Numbered from the stretch's first letter, positions 11,617 through 24,079 are shown. The stretch is DNA of 64,000 nt from Cycas panzhihuaensis (GCA_023213395.1 CM041465.1:89039741-89103740); one strand, 5' to 3'. The notes: generated by a model from the sequence alone, not told the origin. Numbers and translations: made by a program.

Positions 11617-13312
11617 CGACAATAGTCTCATAGAGAAGCAAGCCCTTGCTTTAGTAAAAGTAATTAAAAATTTTAAGCCTTACATCATTTATAATCATAT
11701 AGTGTCTTATGGAACTCTGTCCTATATTAAAATACTACTAAACCAAGTAGAACATATAGGAAGATGGGCTAAATAACTAGCTAAAATTCAAGAGTTTGAA
11801 CTAGAATTCAAGCTAACAAAGCTGGTGAAGAGAGACCATCTATGTAGATTAATTTTAAAAAGGCAAGCAAATAAACTTGTACATGTTGGAGGAAAATATT
11901 ATGAAGAAACCATGGAGGTAAATAATATAACTCTAGCTCAAGGAGTTAAAGTTGATGACTTTAACAAATTTGATCCTTTTTCTGAGAATGTAATCTTCTA
12001 TCTTGAAAATTGGTTTTGTCCTAAGTCCTTGGTCAAAAAAGGCAAGCATTCATTGAAGCTTAAGTATATGCCTTATATCCTTATAAAAGGATAATAATAT
12101 GGGAGGGGATATAATGCCATCTTATTGAAATATTTGAAGAAGTAAGAAATAATAAAAGTATTTGATAAATTTCAGGAAGGCATGTGTAGAGGCCATTTTG
12201 TTGCCAAGGCTACTACTTATAAAACCATTAGAGTAGGTTATTTTTGGAATATAAATTTTGAAAATGTATTTTATAAATCTAGGAATTATGTTATTTTCCA
12301 AAGATTGATAGTTAAATAAAGACTTATTACCTTACCCTTTAAACTCATGTATGCATCAACCCTTTGAAAAAATGAGCTTGGATTTTATTTGGCTTATAAA
12401 TCCACCCTCTAATATAGGTCACATTTTCATTCTCACATCAATATATTATTTTATGAGGTAGTCTAAAGCTATTCCTTTTAAAGAAGTTAGCACTACAATG
12501 ATAATTAATTTTTTAGAGTAGATTTTAATGCCCATATTTGGAGTACTTTCTCAACTAGTTTCAAAACGGAGCAACATTTATATATGAACAAATGGTAAGA
12601 TTATGTCATAAATTTGGTATAATTTAGAATACCTCCTCAAATTATTATCCATAGGGAAATGGACTAACAAAGTCTACAAATAAAAATTTAATTAGAATTC
12701 TTGGAAGGATGGTCAATTAAAACAAGAGAGATTAGCGTATAAAGATTTTTTAAGTATTAGGGGCAAATAGAATAACCAACAAGCAATTTATTATCCATTC
12801 TCCTTATCTATTACTTTATGGAAAAGAGGATATTCTCCCTCCTCATCTTACTCTTGGTAATTTATAATTCATTAGGTCTAGAGAATGTATTTAATTAGTA
12901 TCCAAGAGGTTGTAATATTTGATAGCTTTAGAGGAGGCAAAGCAGGGTGTAGTTGACAAACTTCATAAACATCAAGCTAAAGCAAAATAATACTTTGACA
13001 AATCATTTATTATTAAGAAGAATTTTGAGCTTTATGACCAAGTTTTGATGTGAGATAAGGCAAAGGAGAAGCCATGAGCACATGGAAAATTTAAGTCCTT
13101 ATGGCTTGGTCCTCTGGAAATTATTGAGAAGGTTGGAGATAATGCATTCAAGTTAAAGGGTCTAGATAGAGGAATGTTGCCTATCCTAGTGAATGGATAG
13201 TATGTTAAACCTTTTCTTTCTTAAAATTGTAAATTCTTTTATAATTATATATAGTAACATAGAGGTTTATTCTTATCAACCCACTAAGGGTTAATAAACT
13301 AAGGAGGGCAAT
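11617..13312 (+). pseudogene. Gypsy-A RNase H end and integrase, broken
   Basis: This is a Ty3/gypsy pol fragment read on the plus strand. It starts within RNase H (NSLIEKQALALVKVIKNFKPYI) and continues through the connection to integrase: an open piece at 11825-12094, CRGHF near 12190, NELGFYLAYKSTL-like residues near 12370, and PYGLVLWKLL-like residues near 13100 in the C-terminal domain. A purine tract, AAGGAGGGCAA, at 13301-13311 is a plausible polypurine tract just before an LTR starting TGTTATGCC at 13313. Stops occur roughly every 20-40 codons. The upstream part of this element lies beyond Copia-B and LINE-1, left of the window. Confidence 0.72.
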
Positions 13313-13932
13313 TGTTATGCCCTTTCTCCTCTTTACTTAAAAGGATGTAAATAAAAAAAATATATATATTGGCGTATTGGTAGCTAATATATATAGTTAG
13401 GAAAATATGTCCAAGGGGGGATAGTGGTTATAGGACTTAGTCTAAAAATAATGCATCAAGGTGATGATTTTTTGATGAAAAATGTCTAATTTTCAAAAAC
13501 TTATACCTTATATGGAGTTGGATCACTCGTACAAGTAATATCCTATGTTCTCATAAGTGGATTAAGTAAGATAATTATTCAAGTTGTTCATCTTTGAATT
13601 TATGGGGTGCAAAGAAACACTAAGTATCATATGCTCTTGTATTTGTGCAAGTATACTAATGAAAGTATGCACTTAATAAAACATTTGTGAGATTGCGAAG
13701 GAAGAGCTATAAAGGTAAAGTATGGAGGATCATTTAGTTTTGTAATTGCGAAATATGATAAAGTAATGATACACTATGTTCGTGTATTTATGAATAGTCT
13801 TCCTATAATTTTGTAAATATGGCGATGAAAATGAAGACTCAAGTATTCAACTATGAATATGAAAGGAATAGGCTCATGGTAAGTCTTCAAAGATGAAGAT
13901 TATTCAAATCATCAATCCTAAAATTCTAAAAA
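13313..13932 (+). repeat. Start of probable Gypsy-A 3' LTR
   Basis: TGTTATGCC at 13313 follows the polypurine-like tract directly. No partner LTR is visible in the window, so the right boundary is unknown and the LTR may extend further. No gene is seen in this stretch. Confidence 0.45.
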
Positions 13933-14565
13933 CAAAGGGCTTGTCTTATTTTATCTCATATTATTGTAAATGAAGAAAATGTAATGGTTACTTCACCCAA
14001 TGGATTTAAAAATTATGAGATTAATTGTAAGATAAGAAAGGAATAAGTTGAAGGAATTTATAGTTCCAAGAATATAGGTACTACTTATATATCAAATGCT
14101 ATTGGCCTCATGGACCTATTTTTCTTTAGTGAGACATGTATACTATCATATATTATCCAATACTTTGTTGATAAAAAGTTAGATTTTGATTCATGATATG
14201 TTTATAAGGATATGGATTGTGCTTTTGATTATGTTCACCATAACATGTTTACTTATAGATGGATTCTTACTAGGCCAAGAAGATATTTAGTAAAACATAA
14301 TTTTGGCATTAAGGAAGATTCTTAGCAAGACCTATTTGAAGTGGTGATTGCTCTCATTGATGAGCTAAACTTTTACACTTCATATTACCCTTTCGGGTGG
14401 TATGACATGAAGAAAGATACAATTGCCTTTTCTAAAGTAGATATCTTTCCTCCTCATAATATTTATTATCATAGATACTTGAAGTCCTTTTTTGGAAAAT
14501 AACCATATAGAAAAGGTTTGAAGCTATTAAAGGCTCAAAGTTATTTATTTCTTACATTTTTATAA
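13933..14565 (+). pseudogene. Decayed reading frame of unknown identity
   Basis: From about 13954 to the stop at 14563-14565 one plus-strand frame stays readable for about 203 codons with only four internal stops (two TAA, one TGA, one TAG) and no frameshift. That is unusual in such AT-rich DNA. Residues include IVNEENVMVTSPNGFKNYEI near 13963, then DMDCAFDYVHHNMFTYRW, then LFEVVIALIDELNFYTSYYP. The composition is protein-like, with spread Asp, Tyr, Trp and His residues. I do not recognise the family. It lies between Gypsy-A pol and the Gypsy-D LTR, so it may be an extra ORF of a gypsy element or an older insertion. Confidence 0.45.
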
Positions 14566-16589
14566 TTGGGTGAAAAGAGAGGTTAAGACTTGAATAAATA
14601 TTTATGAAACTTTGAGGTTACAAATCAAAGGGATTCATTCTCATGGATGTAAACAATACTTTAATAAACTTCTATATTATAGTTTAATTATTATTAGATA
14701 GTCAAATTTAGTTATTATTATAGTAGGGTTTGATATAAGATGATGCAAAATAACTTGAAGATTTGAAAATATAGATTATTAAAGCAAATTATACTATTCA
14801 ATCAAATCAAAACATTTGAATTCATGATGAATGAAATTTTCACAACTATCATTTTAAGTTTTTGAGATTATTCAAGCACGTAAAATGTTGATGCAATTAT
14901 GCCCTAGAAAAGATAAATTTATTATCCACAAAGAAAAATTAATTTAATGAAGGTATAGCCTAAGTTAGAAGGTATGATAATAAATACCAAGCATTAAACT
15001 CCAAAGGATAGAAAAACGAAACTAAATGGTTATAATGGATATTAGGGTATCATTATAAAAAATTAAGTTTAATCAAATTTAACATACTACTCCCTAAGTC
15101 AAGGTTGATATGGCATGAAATAATAATACCATGATTATTTTATACTTTGTAATTGATATCTTTACAAGGCCATTTTAAATATTTCATTGGTTACAAATGC
15201 ATGACAAGGTTAAAAGATGGCATAATGAAGCGGTAAATGTTTTAAGGTTGAAGACTTGGCTGACCTAGTTTACAATCTAGGCTCTAGCTTTCTTCTTAAC
15301 TTTGTTATTTATGTATATTTTTCTCTACAAATATTTCTCATCCCTCCCTTCTAATAATTCTTTTCTTTAGTTTAAGACTGTCATGCATTAGATTATATCT
15401 TAAAATAGATCCCTATAACCAACCAAGGGTAAATAAGGTTTTGCTCAATTCATGTTTGTGTACTAAATATTGCATGATATATTTTTGGCGTAAAATTTTA
15501 TTTTTCTTGATTAATTAAAGATTTACATTTGGTTTATCTAGTGTTTAATCGTTCATTCTTCCTAAAAAAATATTCTTGATAATTCAGAGGATTTTATTTG
15601 ATCAATATAATGTTAATTTCTTTATATTGTTAGGAGTTTTATGTTGTAGCCTAATTGAATTAACTTAGATTTGTTAACATTAATTGATTGCAATATCATA
15701 TATTAATTCAGAGGGACATAGAATGGTGGTGGTCTACAACATTCTATTCTTTTCATTTTTCTCTTCTCAATATTTTTATGTTTTTCAAAGCTTTCTTCTT
15801 TAAAAAAAATCCATAAAAGTGCTCTTACATTGACCATTCTTCTTTGTATATGATGTCTAATAATATATTCATTTATTTTTCAAGCCAATGAGTGTATTAT
15901 AGAGTTGAACATTTGGTACTTAAATTTTTGTTCTTGTGTTAAATCATCGAACACCTTACAAACCATAATTAGATAAAATATTTTTAAGGGAGGCATAAAA
16001 ATAGAGGTCAATAAGGATGAGATTTACAACTTCCATTATAAATTGACTACATATGGCTAACAAAGACACATATATAGCCATTTTCAAAAAAAGGTTATTT
16101 AGGGCCTTAAAATTACATTTTAAGTCTGACTATATAAAATTCCAAGATAAAAAAAGGTAAGATATAACTTTTAGGTTATAAATTATATTTAGGAAGAAGT
16201 AATTTGGAGGTCAAGGGCTTATTACATGTTTAGCTATATTTACATTAATTTTTAGTTGAGCAAATTAGAGATCTTTTAGGAAATTTACTAAAAATAGTAA
16301 TAATTAAGATTTTACTAAGAAAAATATAAATCTTTTGATTAAAAAATTTTTCTGCCCCAAATCAATTACCTTATTTTAAATGATGGTAATTTAGATTTTT
16401 TGATGGATAAATGCCTTTAATTTATATACTTTTGGGATTGTAAAAAAAAAAAAATTATTGATTTTTTAGAATAGAAGATAAATTTTTTTAAAGAAAAGTA
16501 ATTAAGTGAAATTTAGTTCTATTTTCACTTTGAAATAATTTTATTTTCACTTGTATGAATATATTATTGAAGGAATTACCACCTTATCA
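14566..16589. other. AT-rich stretch holding the Gypsy-D 5' LTR; no gene seen
   Basis: No coding segment was recognised. The right end, ending TTATCA at 16589, is the inner edge of the Gypsy-D 5' LTR because a primer binding site follows at 16592. The left edge of this LTR cannot be set because its partner is not in the window. Confidence 0.5.
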
Positions 16590-16591
16590 TC

Positions 16592-16603
16592 TAGTATAAG
16601 AGC
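16592..16603 (+). promoter_or_regulatory. Gypsy-D primer binding site
   Basis: TAGTATAAGAGC followed by ATGGTT matches the common gypsy leader TGGTATCAGAGCATGGTT with two changes (G to A and C to A). It sits two bases after TTATCA, a plausible LTR end. Confidence 0.7.
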
Positions 16604-16890
16604 ATGGTTCAACTTTGGGAGTAGAGAAAGAAAAAATTTATAGTAAATTATTGGTGAGTTGTATAGTTAAAATGTATTTAAGAATTATTAGAGATAGATT
16701 AAAAGTGTTTTTAAGAAGAAAGTAAACAACTTAAGAGATAAGATAACTAGAGAGGCAATTTCCCAATTAAATAAAAGCATGCAAGAAATACAAAAGAGGG
16801 TAAAAACCTTACAAATATGGTAACAAGGCAATGAAAGATAATTTTATAGAATGGACAATGTCCAAGAAGATATGATAGTGATGTAGAAAT
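16604..16890 (+). pseudogene. Gypsy-D gag, N-terminal part, split by Copia-C
   Basis: The plus strand reads a charged, helical N-terminal gag segment (LRDKITREAISQLNKSMQEIQ near 16730-16795). It is cut at 16890 by the Copia-C LTR and resumes in register at 45607: GATAGTGATGTAGAAAT on the left joins the coding sequence right of the second GAAAT. Several stops are present. Confidence 0.7.
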
Positions 16891-17259
16891 TGTTGGGGTT
16901 AATGATCATCACCCCACTCCCACCTTTCACCCAAGAGAGCACACCTCACTCCCACCAATTTACACATGTGGGTGCTTACATGTGAAGGTAAGTGTAAGGC
17001 AAGATTAAGTTAATTTGAGTTAAGTTATGTAATATTTTATTATTGTTTGAATTGTAGGGGTTGAGAAGTTTCTCTACTCCTCCAAATTATATATTTGGAG
17101 TCGTGTGTAACCCTGGTGTTTTTAGACACTACCTACATTTGGAAATTTGCTTTGTACTCACTCATCATATATTGAATACAAAGGTTTATGTGTTTATGCA
17201 ATAATGTTTTGACTATGTAATTATGTTGTGCCCTATCTCCATCTTTTTATAATTCTTCA
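16891..17259 (+). repeat. Copia-C 5' LTR (369 bp)
   Basis: This aligns along its length with 45218-45601. The 3' copy has about 15 extra bases in a run near 45340 (an additional TTTAGTTAAATTGA-like stretch next to TTGAGTTAAG, probably a local duplication). Ends are TG and CA in this copy and TG and TA in the other. Confidence 0.92.
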
Positions 17260-17261
17260 TC

Positions 17262-17274
17262 TGGTATCAGAGCC
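17262..17274 (+). promoter_or_regulatory. Copia-C primer binding site, intact
   Basis: TGGTATCAGAGCC is a perfect match to the plant copia initiator Met-tRNA site, two bases after the LTR end. Confidence 0.9.
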
Positions 17275-18250
17275 ATTTGGGCCTGCATTTACTCCTTGAT
17301 CTAGTATTAGAGCATAGGTTACTGGCCTATTGAAGTTTTTTGAGGAGAAAGAAGATCTATTAGCATCTACAACAGATCTACTTACGTCAAGCCAAATATT
17401 GGTTATATTCATCTTCTACAAAGTTTTTTAGTAGTTTCTTGTATTATTTTTCATCAAAATCTGATTATTCTTAATTTATACTTGTGAAATAACAAATATT
17501 TTTTAGATCTGTGTAGAAGCATAGCTGCAATATTCAAATATTCAAAGATTTCATCACTCTACAGACCTCTTATTAACAAGTTTTACATATTTTTTTTAAA
17601 TATTTGACCATTTTCTGGTGTATTTTATCTATTTATTCAATACTTTTTTTAGATCTATGTAGGAGCATAACTACAATTAACATTTATTCAAGTTTTCTCT
17701 AGATCTATGCTATATATTCTTCAGATCTACATATTTTGTTAAATATTTGACCATTTTTAGTATATTTGGTCTATTTATTTAATATTTTCTCCATATCTAT
17801 GTCATATTTTCTTCAAATTTATATATTTTGTTAAACATTTGACCATTTTTGGTATATTTAGTCTATTTATTCAATATTTTCTCCAGATCTATGCAATATT
17901 TTCTCCAGATTAGCATACTTTGTTAAATATTTGATAATTTTTGGTACATTTGGTCCATTCATTTAATATATTTTTTTAGATCTGTTTAAGATTTGGTGCA
18001 TATTTAACCTAATAAGTTTCTTGGAGAAGTTATACTACAACAAATCTGTCTACTGGAAGAATCTGTTCAAAGTTTCGACCATTGTGGAAGAAGTTCTCAT
18101 GCTCTGAAGATAATTTGCTAAAAATTTGTCACAACTGTATTACCAAGTTCTTCCTATTTTTTCAGATATAAACATATATGCTTCTTGGTTTTTTAATATA
18201 TCTTCTTCTGTATATTTGAACAATTTTAGATATAAATATATATATACTTC
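17275..18250 (+). other. Copia-C leader, left part; no gene seen
   Basis: This is an AT-rich leader with several near-repeats of a unit containing AGATCTATG, TATTTGACCATTTTTGGT and TTATTCAATATTTTCTCC (about 17490-17960, period roughly 100-130 bp). No reading frame was recognised. It is cut at 18250 by the Tat-G LTR and resumes at 41289. Confidence 0.6.
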
Positions 18251-18803
18251 TATTTCCCTGCTCCCGTGAATGGGTTCTTGGCAAGTCGACTTAGGTAAGT
18301 ACATGTATGCTTCGATCATTTGCCTTTATGGTTTCTCTAGAAAGGTAGATAGAAGCATCATCTCATTGCATGACTGACTGCCATGTTTGAGTGATCATCT
18401 TGCACTTATTGCTTGATCATACTGCTTGTCATTCTTTTAGTCTATGACGATCAGTGGGACATGCATCCCTATGGCACTCCACAACCCTCCTATGCACCTC
18501 CACATTGTCCTAAGTACTACTCAACCCATGTAATTCTCCATACCCCTCATGATATCACAACCCTTAGCACCCCATTGAGTGTGATTGGTTTATCCTTATG
18601 CCAATTATCAGTTTCTTAGGAGTCCTACCACTTCGGTACCCCATCCAGTTTAGGTCATCTTCTCTATTTGAATGTCCCTAACCATCTGGACAGAGGGCCG
18701 ACCCCTCCTAGGCTTGGGGTATCTCTTTTAAGGCTCTTAGGCATCCTGCGTTTGGCTTAGTTTGGTCTCTATCATTGCATTGCGACAAATGTCATGGTAC
18801 TGT

Positions 18804-18833
18804 AGTAAACTTCGCGGTACCACGAAGTTTACT
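18804..18833. repeat. Perfect inverted repeat in Tat-G 5' LTR
   Basis: AGTAAACTTCG (18804-18814) and CGAAGTTTACT (18823-18833) are perfect 11-bp inverted arms around an 8-bp spacer. The 3' LTR has a decayed version near 38875-38905. It lies about 135 bp upstream of the TATA-like element. Confidence 0.7.
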
Positions 18834-18967
18834 GCAGGGTGACTGTCATAACTTATTTTTTAAAAATTACCGTGGCAAATTTCACTTTTTTTGTGAAATC
18901 GCCATGTGACTTCGACACCTCTCAAGCCTTACCTCAACCCTAATCATCCATTCAACCTAAGGTTAGG

Positions 18968-18974
18968 TATAAAG
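18968..18974 (+). promoter_or_regulatory. Probable Tat-G LTR TATA box
   Basis: TATAAAG in a GGTATAAAGCCC context is identical in the other LTR at 39038-39044, where flanking bases have changed. A pyrimidine-rich tract with many CTTTCTCTCT repeats follows 40-80 bp downstream, as in plant promoters. The role is inferred. Confidence 0.6.
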
Positions 18975-21194
18975 CCCAAAATAACCTCATTTTCCACCTC
19001 TTCTTCCACCTTCCTTTCTCTCTTCTCTCTCTTTCATAGGAGTTTTTTGCAAGAGCGCCCTACAATGTTTAAGTTCCCTGTGTTCCAGCCGGAGATCTGC
19101 GGTCAGCCTACGATTTGCGATGTGAGCTCACCAACTAATGTCTCCAAACAAGGATTCATGCCCATGTTTGGCCTCCACATCCTTCCTACAGCTTTCAATG
19201 ACATTGTTTCTAGATTGTAGTACCTTCCTAAGGATGCCCTATAAGCATACCAGATCTGCTATTTTTTTTTTCAGGGGTAGATCAGGCTCCTACACAGCCC
19301 AATAGGTATTTTCCATTATTGTTCCATATCTTTCCTTGGGTTTGTCTTGTAAAAGGTTAGGTCTTTGAGCACATCATTCATTTCCTTATTTTCTTTGCTA
19401 TATACAGGAGGTATTCCTCCTTTCCTTATCTTCTTGCCCTCTTAATCTCCCTATCCTCTTCTAGGTTTTTCCAAGGAGGCTATGAGAGAGGACCCATAAA
19501 GAGTGAGAGAAAGGATCCAAGGTGGGATCCATACCCATTAGGCCTGCTCCTCAAGGGCAAACCCCTTCTCCTCTTTCCTCTCATTCACTTGTGCCTTTCT
19601 TGGGTTACCTGGGAGTCTCTGAGATTTGGCCTGCACTAGATATCAGCGTGTGCAGCCCTTCCTATGCCGTTTCTAGGCCTGCATGCCTCTCTTAGGTAGC
19701 CTTTCTAGCCCCAAATGGTGTTCTCCATTCATCCTAGGTCCTAGCATAGCTAATGTTGCAATTTGCTACAAGTAGCATACTTGCAATATAAGCAACTTTC
19801 ACAAACCTCGTAGTGTTTGTTTCCTTTACTGTCCACTACCAAAAGGCTATCCTAATCTGTTGTACCCTATTTCTAAGGGCAACACTAGAGGGTTAGCCAT
19901 TTCGAGGCTAACCTCCCCTTGCCTTGGCATGTGTTGTTGGTTTTCTTGGGAGATTGTAGAGTTACTTTTGGTGGAAGATTACCTAACTTGAAAACATTCT
20001 AACTTGCAACATTTCATCATTTTACTTTTGCATAAGTATACATATTGGCTTTGTATCCTAGCAGCCCCTTTGGAAAGGGCAAAGAACTTTTTGATTGCAG
20101 GTTTTCCACATTATTTGTGGAGAAAGGTAAACACCGACAACCCATGTGCATTCTTTGGCCTCCTTTCCTTTGGTTGTTCTCCCCTTTACACAGTTCCTTT
20201 TTCCTTTGTGTTTTCTTGCCCTTTCCTTTTATTTTTGGGGGAGGTAAAGAAACCCCTACGCTGCTTATACTACGGGAGAAGGGAAAAGAGGAAGCAGGTG
20301 TAGTGCAAGGTGAAGACCACATTTCAACTGTATCATTCTTCCAGGTACACCGCTCTCATTTTATAGGTCTTTTCGTGTTCCCTTTAGCTTATATGCTTGC
20401 ATAAAAAGACATAAGGGAATAAAGTGAAAGAGAGCTAACTATCATAATCATCATCTTGTACATTCGTTCGCATTCTAGGAAAGAGCATCTGTTAAGGGTT
20501 ATCCTCTTCCCTCTTTCACCCAATTGAATTGCCATGCATGCTGCATGATATCTTAGTTTATTTCTTTGCTTCCCTTTCTCTTGTCTGAAATGAAATCAGA
20601 GTGAGGATATGCTTTTGAGAGAGAAAGTATATTTATTGTTCTTTATACCTGTATGCTTAGTTTACCTCTCATTTGCACACATATGACTAGTCTTTATTCC
20701 ATTGTGCATATAGAGACTAGACCTCTTCACGCATAGAGTGGCAGGAACTCTTTCTGCTACCACTCTTTATCCATCAAACTTTCCTACCAAGTGGATTAGT
20801 TCTTAGAGGATCCATCCCTTAAGATCTCATTTTTTCCTCGTCATACCTATATACACTTCACCTACATCTCTTAGGTTTCTTTCCACGAAGGCCTGCTCCC
20901 TCGCTGGGTCTTGCCTTCCCCTTCCGGCCATCCAAGGGTGGGAAGACCCTTACTTTGAGGTTACTTGGGCAACTGAGGACATCCCTCACAACTCTCCACT
21001 TCAAAGTCAAAAGCCAAGTTACCTTAAGGAAGTCGTGCACCATTCGTGGGTAGCAAACCTGCATTCCAATGCATGGACGCCCTACATGGGTGCTTCCTTA
21101 CACTTATTAGTTTGATCTCTTTATCCCAGAGCCTTCCATCGATTGTCTTAATCCCAACTAGGTGTAGTTACCATCCCCATAGACGCGATTCCAT

Positions 21195-21212
21195 TGGCGA
21201 CCATACTAGGGA
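21195..21212 (+). promoter_or_regulatory. Tat-G primer binding site
   Basis: TGGCGACCATACTAGGGAC starts one base after the LTR end CCA. It resembles the TGGCGACTCTGCTGGGGA type reported for Tat/Ogre elements (an Arg-tRNA type, as I recall), with a few substitutions. Confidence 0.65.
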
Positions 21213-21395
21213 CCTGCCAGTAAGGGAATTAGTCTATCTCTATTTCTTGTTGGTGCTACTACCTCTTGGTAGCTTTCCCTTTTGATTTTATTGGGCAGCC
21301 CCCAACATGTGCATAACCTTGTTTCCCTCTCCTTCTAGCGCATAGGTAGGACTTGCATGCGATGATTCTCACGTCGCTTATGAGGCCTACCTCCA

Positions 21396-24060
21396 TTGTC
21401 AGAAGAGCCTTCATATCATTCCCTTTCCACATCGGATCCCAATCTGATCATGGAGGGATCTCTTTCAGATTGGCCATACCACACTTACATGTCTGATTCC
21501 CTAGAGCCACCTCCTTCCCTCCAAGGGTCCGCCCAAGGAAGTGAAGACCCTATTTATTATTTGGGTGACCAACCACACCCTCAATCTCACCATTCCTCTA
21601 CTCACGGAGTAGAACTTTCATCTCCTTTAGAGCTTCTCCATCCCCATGGCGATTCTTATGAGGACCGTCCTATAGGATCTGCTTCATATGAGGCTCCTTC
21701 TACCTCTTATGATCAGACAGATACCCCTCCCACTGATGTAGTAGAAGCTTCGAGCCAATGTTTCCAAGCTACCTGTCTCCAACCACACCCAAAGTGGTTT
21801 GAGAATGTCTTGCGAAGCATTGTGACACCTTCTTCTGCATCCCCTTCACCTCACTCATCTCATTCAACTACTTTACCCATGACGAGTCTACCTTTTACAT
21901 CTTCTTCTTCTCCCCATGGTGTATGTTCCTTGAGGACTACTCAGGGCATGTCATCTTCCCAACTTAGGTTGAGTATGCCCTCGACTAGTCAAACCACTAG
22001 TCCCCCTCCTACCATTGTTTGTCCACCCATTAGACCTAGGGGACCTACATGTCCCCCTACTTCTAGTCACGTGGGGTCTGTCCCTACACAATCCCAATAT
22101 CAACCTAGGGACCCTTCTCTCTATGTACCTCCCGATTACACTGCTCAACCATGGGGGCATGGTAAAGGGAATTCCCTACCTACTTATGGGGTAGACCCTC
22201 TACATCCTTAGGGGTCACGCCACCCACGGGTAACCCATACATGTAGAATCCGGTCCCTCACCCCTCCTTTACACCATCTTATATGGCATCTTACATCACG
22301 CCTTTGCAAAGAGGGCTAACTGCTTCCCAAGGCACATTCCCTCAAGCTCCTTTTCAATAAGGAGTGCTCTCTTTAGGAGGGATGGGTATGTCATACCTAT
22401 CCGCTCCCATGCAGGTTTCTTTGAATGTGGGATTCGTACCTCCTCACTAAGCGGTACGAGGAAAACATCCCCTTTCGAACCAAACCCTCTAAGGAGGATT
22501 TGGCCAAACCTACTTGCCATCATTTCCAGCTTCTATTGACCCTATAGTCCAGTCAAGGGTACGCCCCTTTATGGACTATCGGTCAACCCCATTATCTATT
22601 AACGCGTTAAGAACTAACTTACTGCCTCATCCCCCTAAAGTCCCCAAATTTGAGAGGACTTTGTTGCAAGACCCAGCAGAGTATATTTGTAGCTTCTCCA
22701 TGGCATGCATTGACTATTAGGCTAATGACCACATCCTCATGAAATTATTTCCATGGTCTCTTCAAGGTGATGCCTTCAAATGGTTTTATCGCCTACCCAT
22801 GCATTGTATCTTCTCATTCCAACAGCTCGTAGATGAGTTCGTCAACTACTTTGACATGGCTCGCCCATTTAAGAGTGGAATAAAATCTCTTTTGTCACTT
22901 AAATAAGGTCACGATGAAATGAATCATGACTTTGTGCGATGTTTCCATGACCTTCTTCATTCCACTAAGGCTACTTTGCCTGAGGAGTTGAACAGGGACC
23001 TTTTTGTCAATTCCCTTCGTCTAGAAGTTCACGTAGAATTCCTCAAGATGGGGGAAACTACGTGTGGCTTTGCTATAGTAAAGTGCTTAGCACTCGAGGC
23101 CATTGAGATCTAGGCTAGACTCAAGAAGCCTCTAAAGTCCTCATAGTGACGTGAGACCCCACCACCATCAAGAGAAACCAAAACTCAATAACCCACTAGG
23201 TCTTCTTTCCATTATACTGAGAAGACTCTAGACCCTCTTACTTCAGCTATACATTTATTTGAACATACTATGAAGGAGCTCAAGCTTCAAGCTCCTTCAT
23301 CTCCCATGTCTAACAAGCCAGTTCATTAATCTTCGCAAGCTGCTCCTTCCAAGGGTGGCAACACCTAGTCCTCTCAAGCGAGGAAACCTCGCTCCTCCCT
23401 TAAGAAGAAGTGGTGCTCCATCCATGGGGAGTGCTTCCATGACGATTCATGGTGTCGGGCATAGCATCCTAAACTTTCCTTGTAACATGAATCTTCCCCC
23501 AAATAGGTGTCTAGGCCTAACCTAAACTAGCCTGTTCATAGAGATCCCTTCCCCAAACATGGGCAATTTGATCGTAACCCCTAATAGAAGAATAATCAAA
23601 ACCGAGGGAGGTCTCCAAACCCTCGCTCTTCCCAAGCCAAAGGGAAGGGTGCGAGGAATTTATCCTCTTCCTTGGGTTCCTCTAACCGACATAACCCTTC
23701 ACCTTTACAATCCTAGAATAAGGGAAAGAAGGTCATTCAGTTGCTTGAGACCATCTCATTATATGCCTTAACCTAGTCTCAAGCAATCAAAGAGGTGAAT
23801 AGTACATCTTTGTCCACATCTCATCCCGATCCTCTTCTGTAAACTTCTCTTCTAGAAGCCTCCACACTCCCCAAGACCATTCCTATGCACCCCGATCGTT
23901 ACAACTTTCGAAGGGCTCTTCCCCAACCCACTGTGAAGGGGAAGCCTTTCTCTATCGTTGATGAGCTTCATACCATGGCTGTCGGAATGCCCATAATGGA
24001 TGTCTTAGAAGGTGGCCCAAACATTGCACATTAGTCTTGGAGGCCTTAGGATTAGGTGAT
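21396..24060 (+). pseudogene. Tat-G gag, broken
   Basis: Gag forms the capsid and binds element RNA. The first 271 codons are open (to 22211): a Ser/Pro/Thr-rich, low-complexity N-terminus. No in-frame ATG lies upstream of 21396, so the true start is uncertain; the first in-frame Met is in LIMEGSL near 21450. After frame changes the capsid domain reads DPAEYICSFSMACIDY (22665-22720), GDAFKWFYRLPMHC, LVDEFVNYFDMARP (to 22870), then an open piece 22919-23113 with LNRDLFVNSLRLEV. A zinc knuckle at 23414-23455 has CX2HX4HX4C spacing (CSIHGECFHDDSWC), with His instead of the second Cys. A basic linker follows. Stops are mainly TAG. Confidence 0.8.
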
Positions 24061-24079
24061 GCACCCATTCACGCTTTGG

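Larger units (their letters stand above)
18251..21193 (+). repeat. Tat-G 5' LTR (2943 bp)
   Basis: This matches 38322-41283 throughout, from TATTTCCC here versus TGTTTCCC in the 3' copy to GATTCCA at the inner end. The first base pair TG has decayed to TA in this copy. Short open frames within it (for example 18906-19220 and 20004-20404) are duplicated in the 3' LTR but not conserved as proteins, so I treat the LTR as non-coding. Differences between the copies are mostly transitions plus some short indels. Confidence 0.93.

Noticed and set aside
18906-19220. 104-codon frame in the Tat-G LTR, partly repeated at 38976
   Set aside because: The 3' copy is cut short and the frame begins upstream of the TATA-like element. 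It looks like chance reading of leader sequence.
20004-20404. Overlapping open frames on both strands in the Tat-G 5' LTR
   Set aside because: The 3' LTR copy of this segment has a different open pattern, and no protein family is recognisable. LTR sequence is treated as non-coding.
22296-22523. Minus-strand frame opposite Tat-G gag
   Set aside because: No motif, and the plus strand here is gag.
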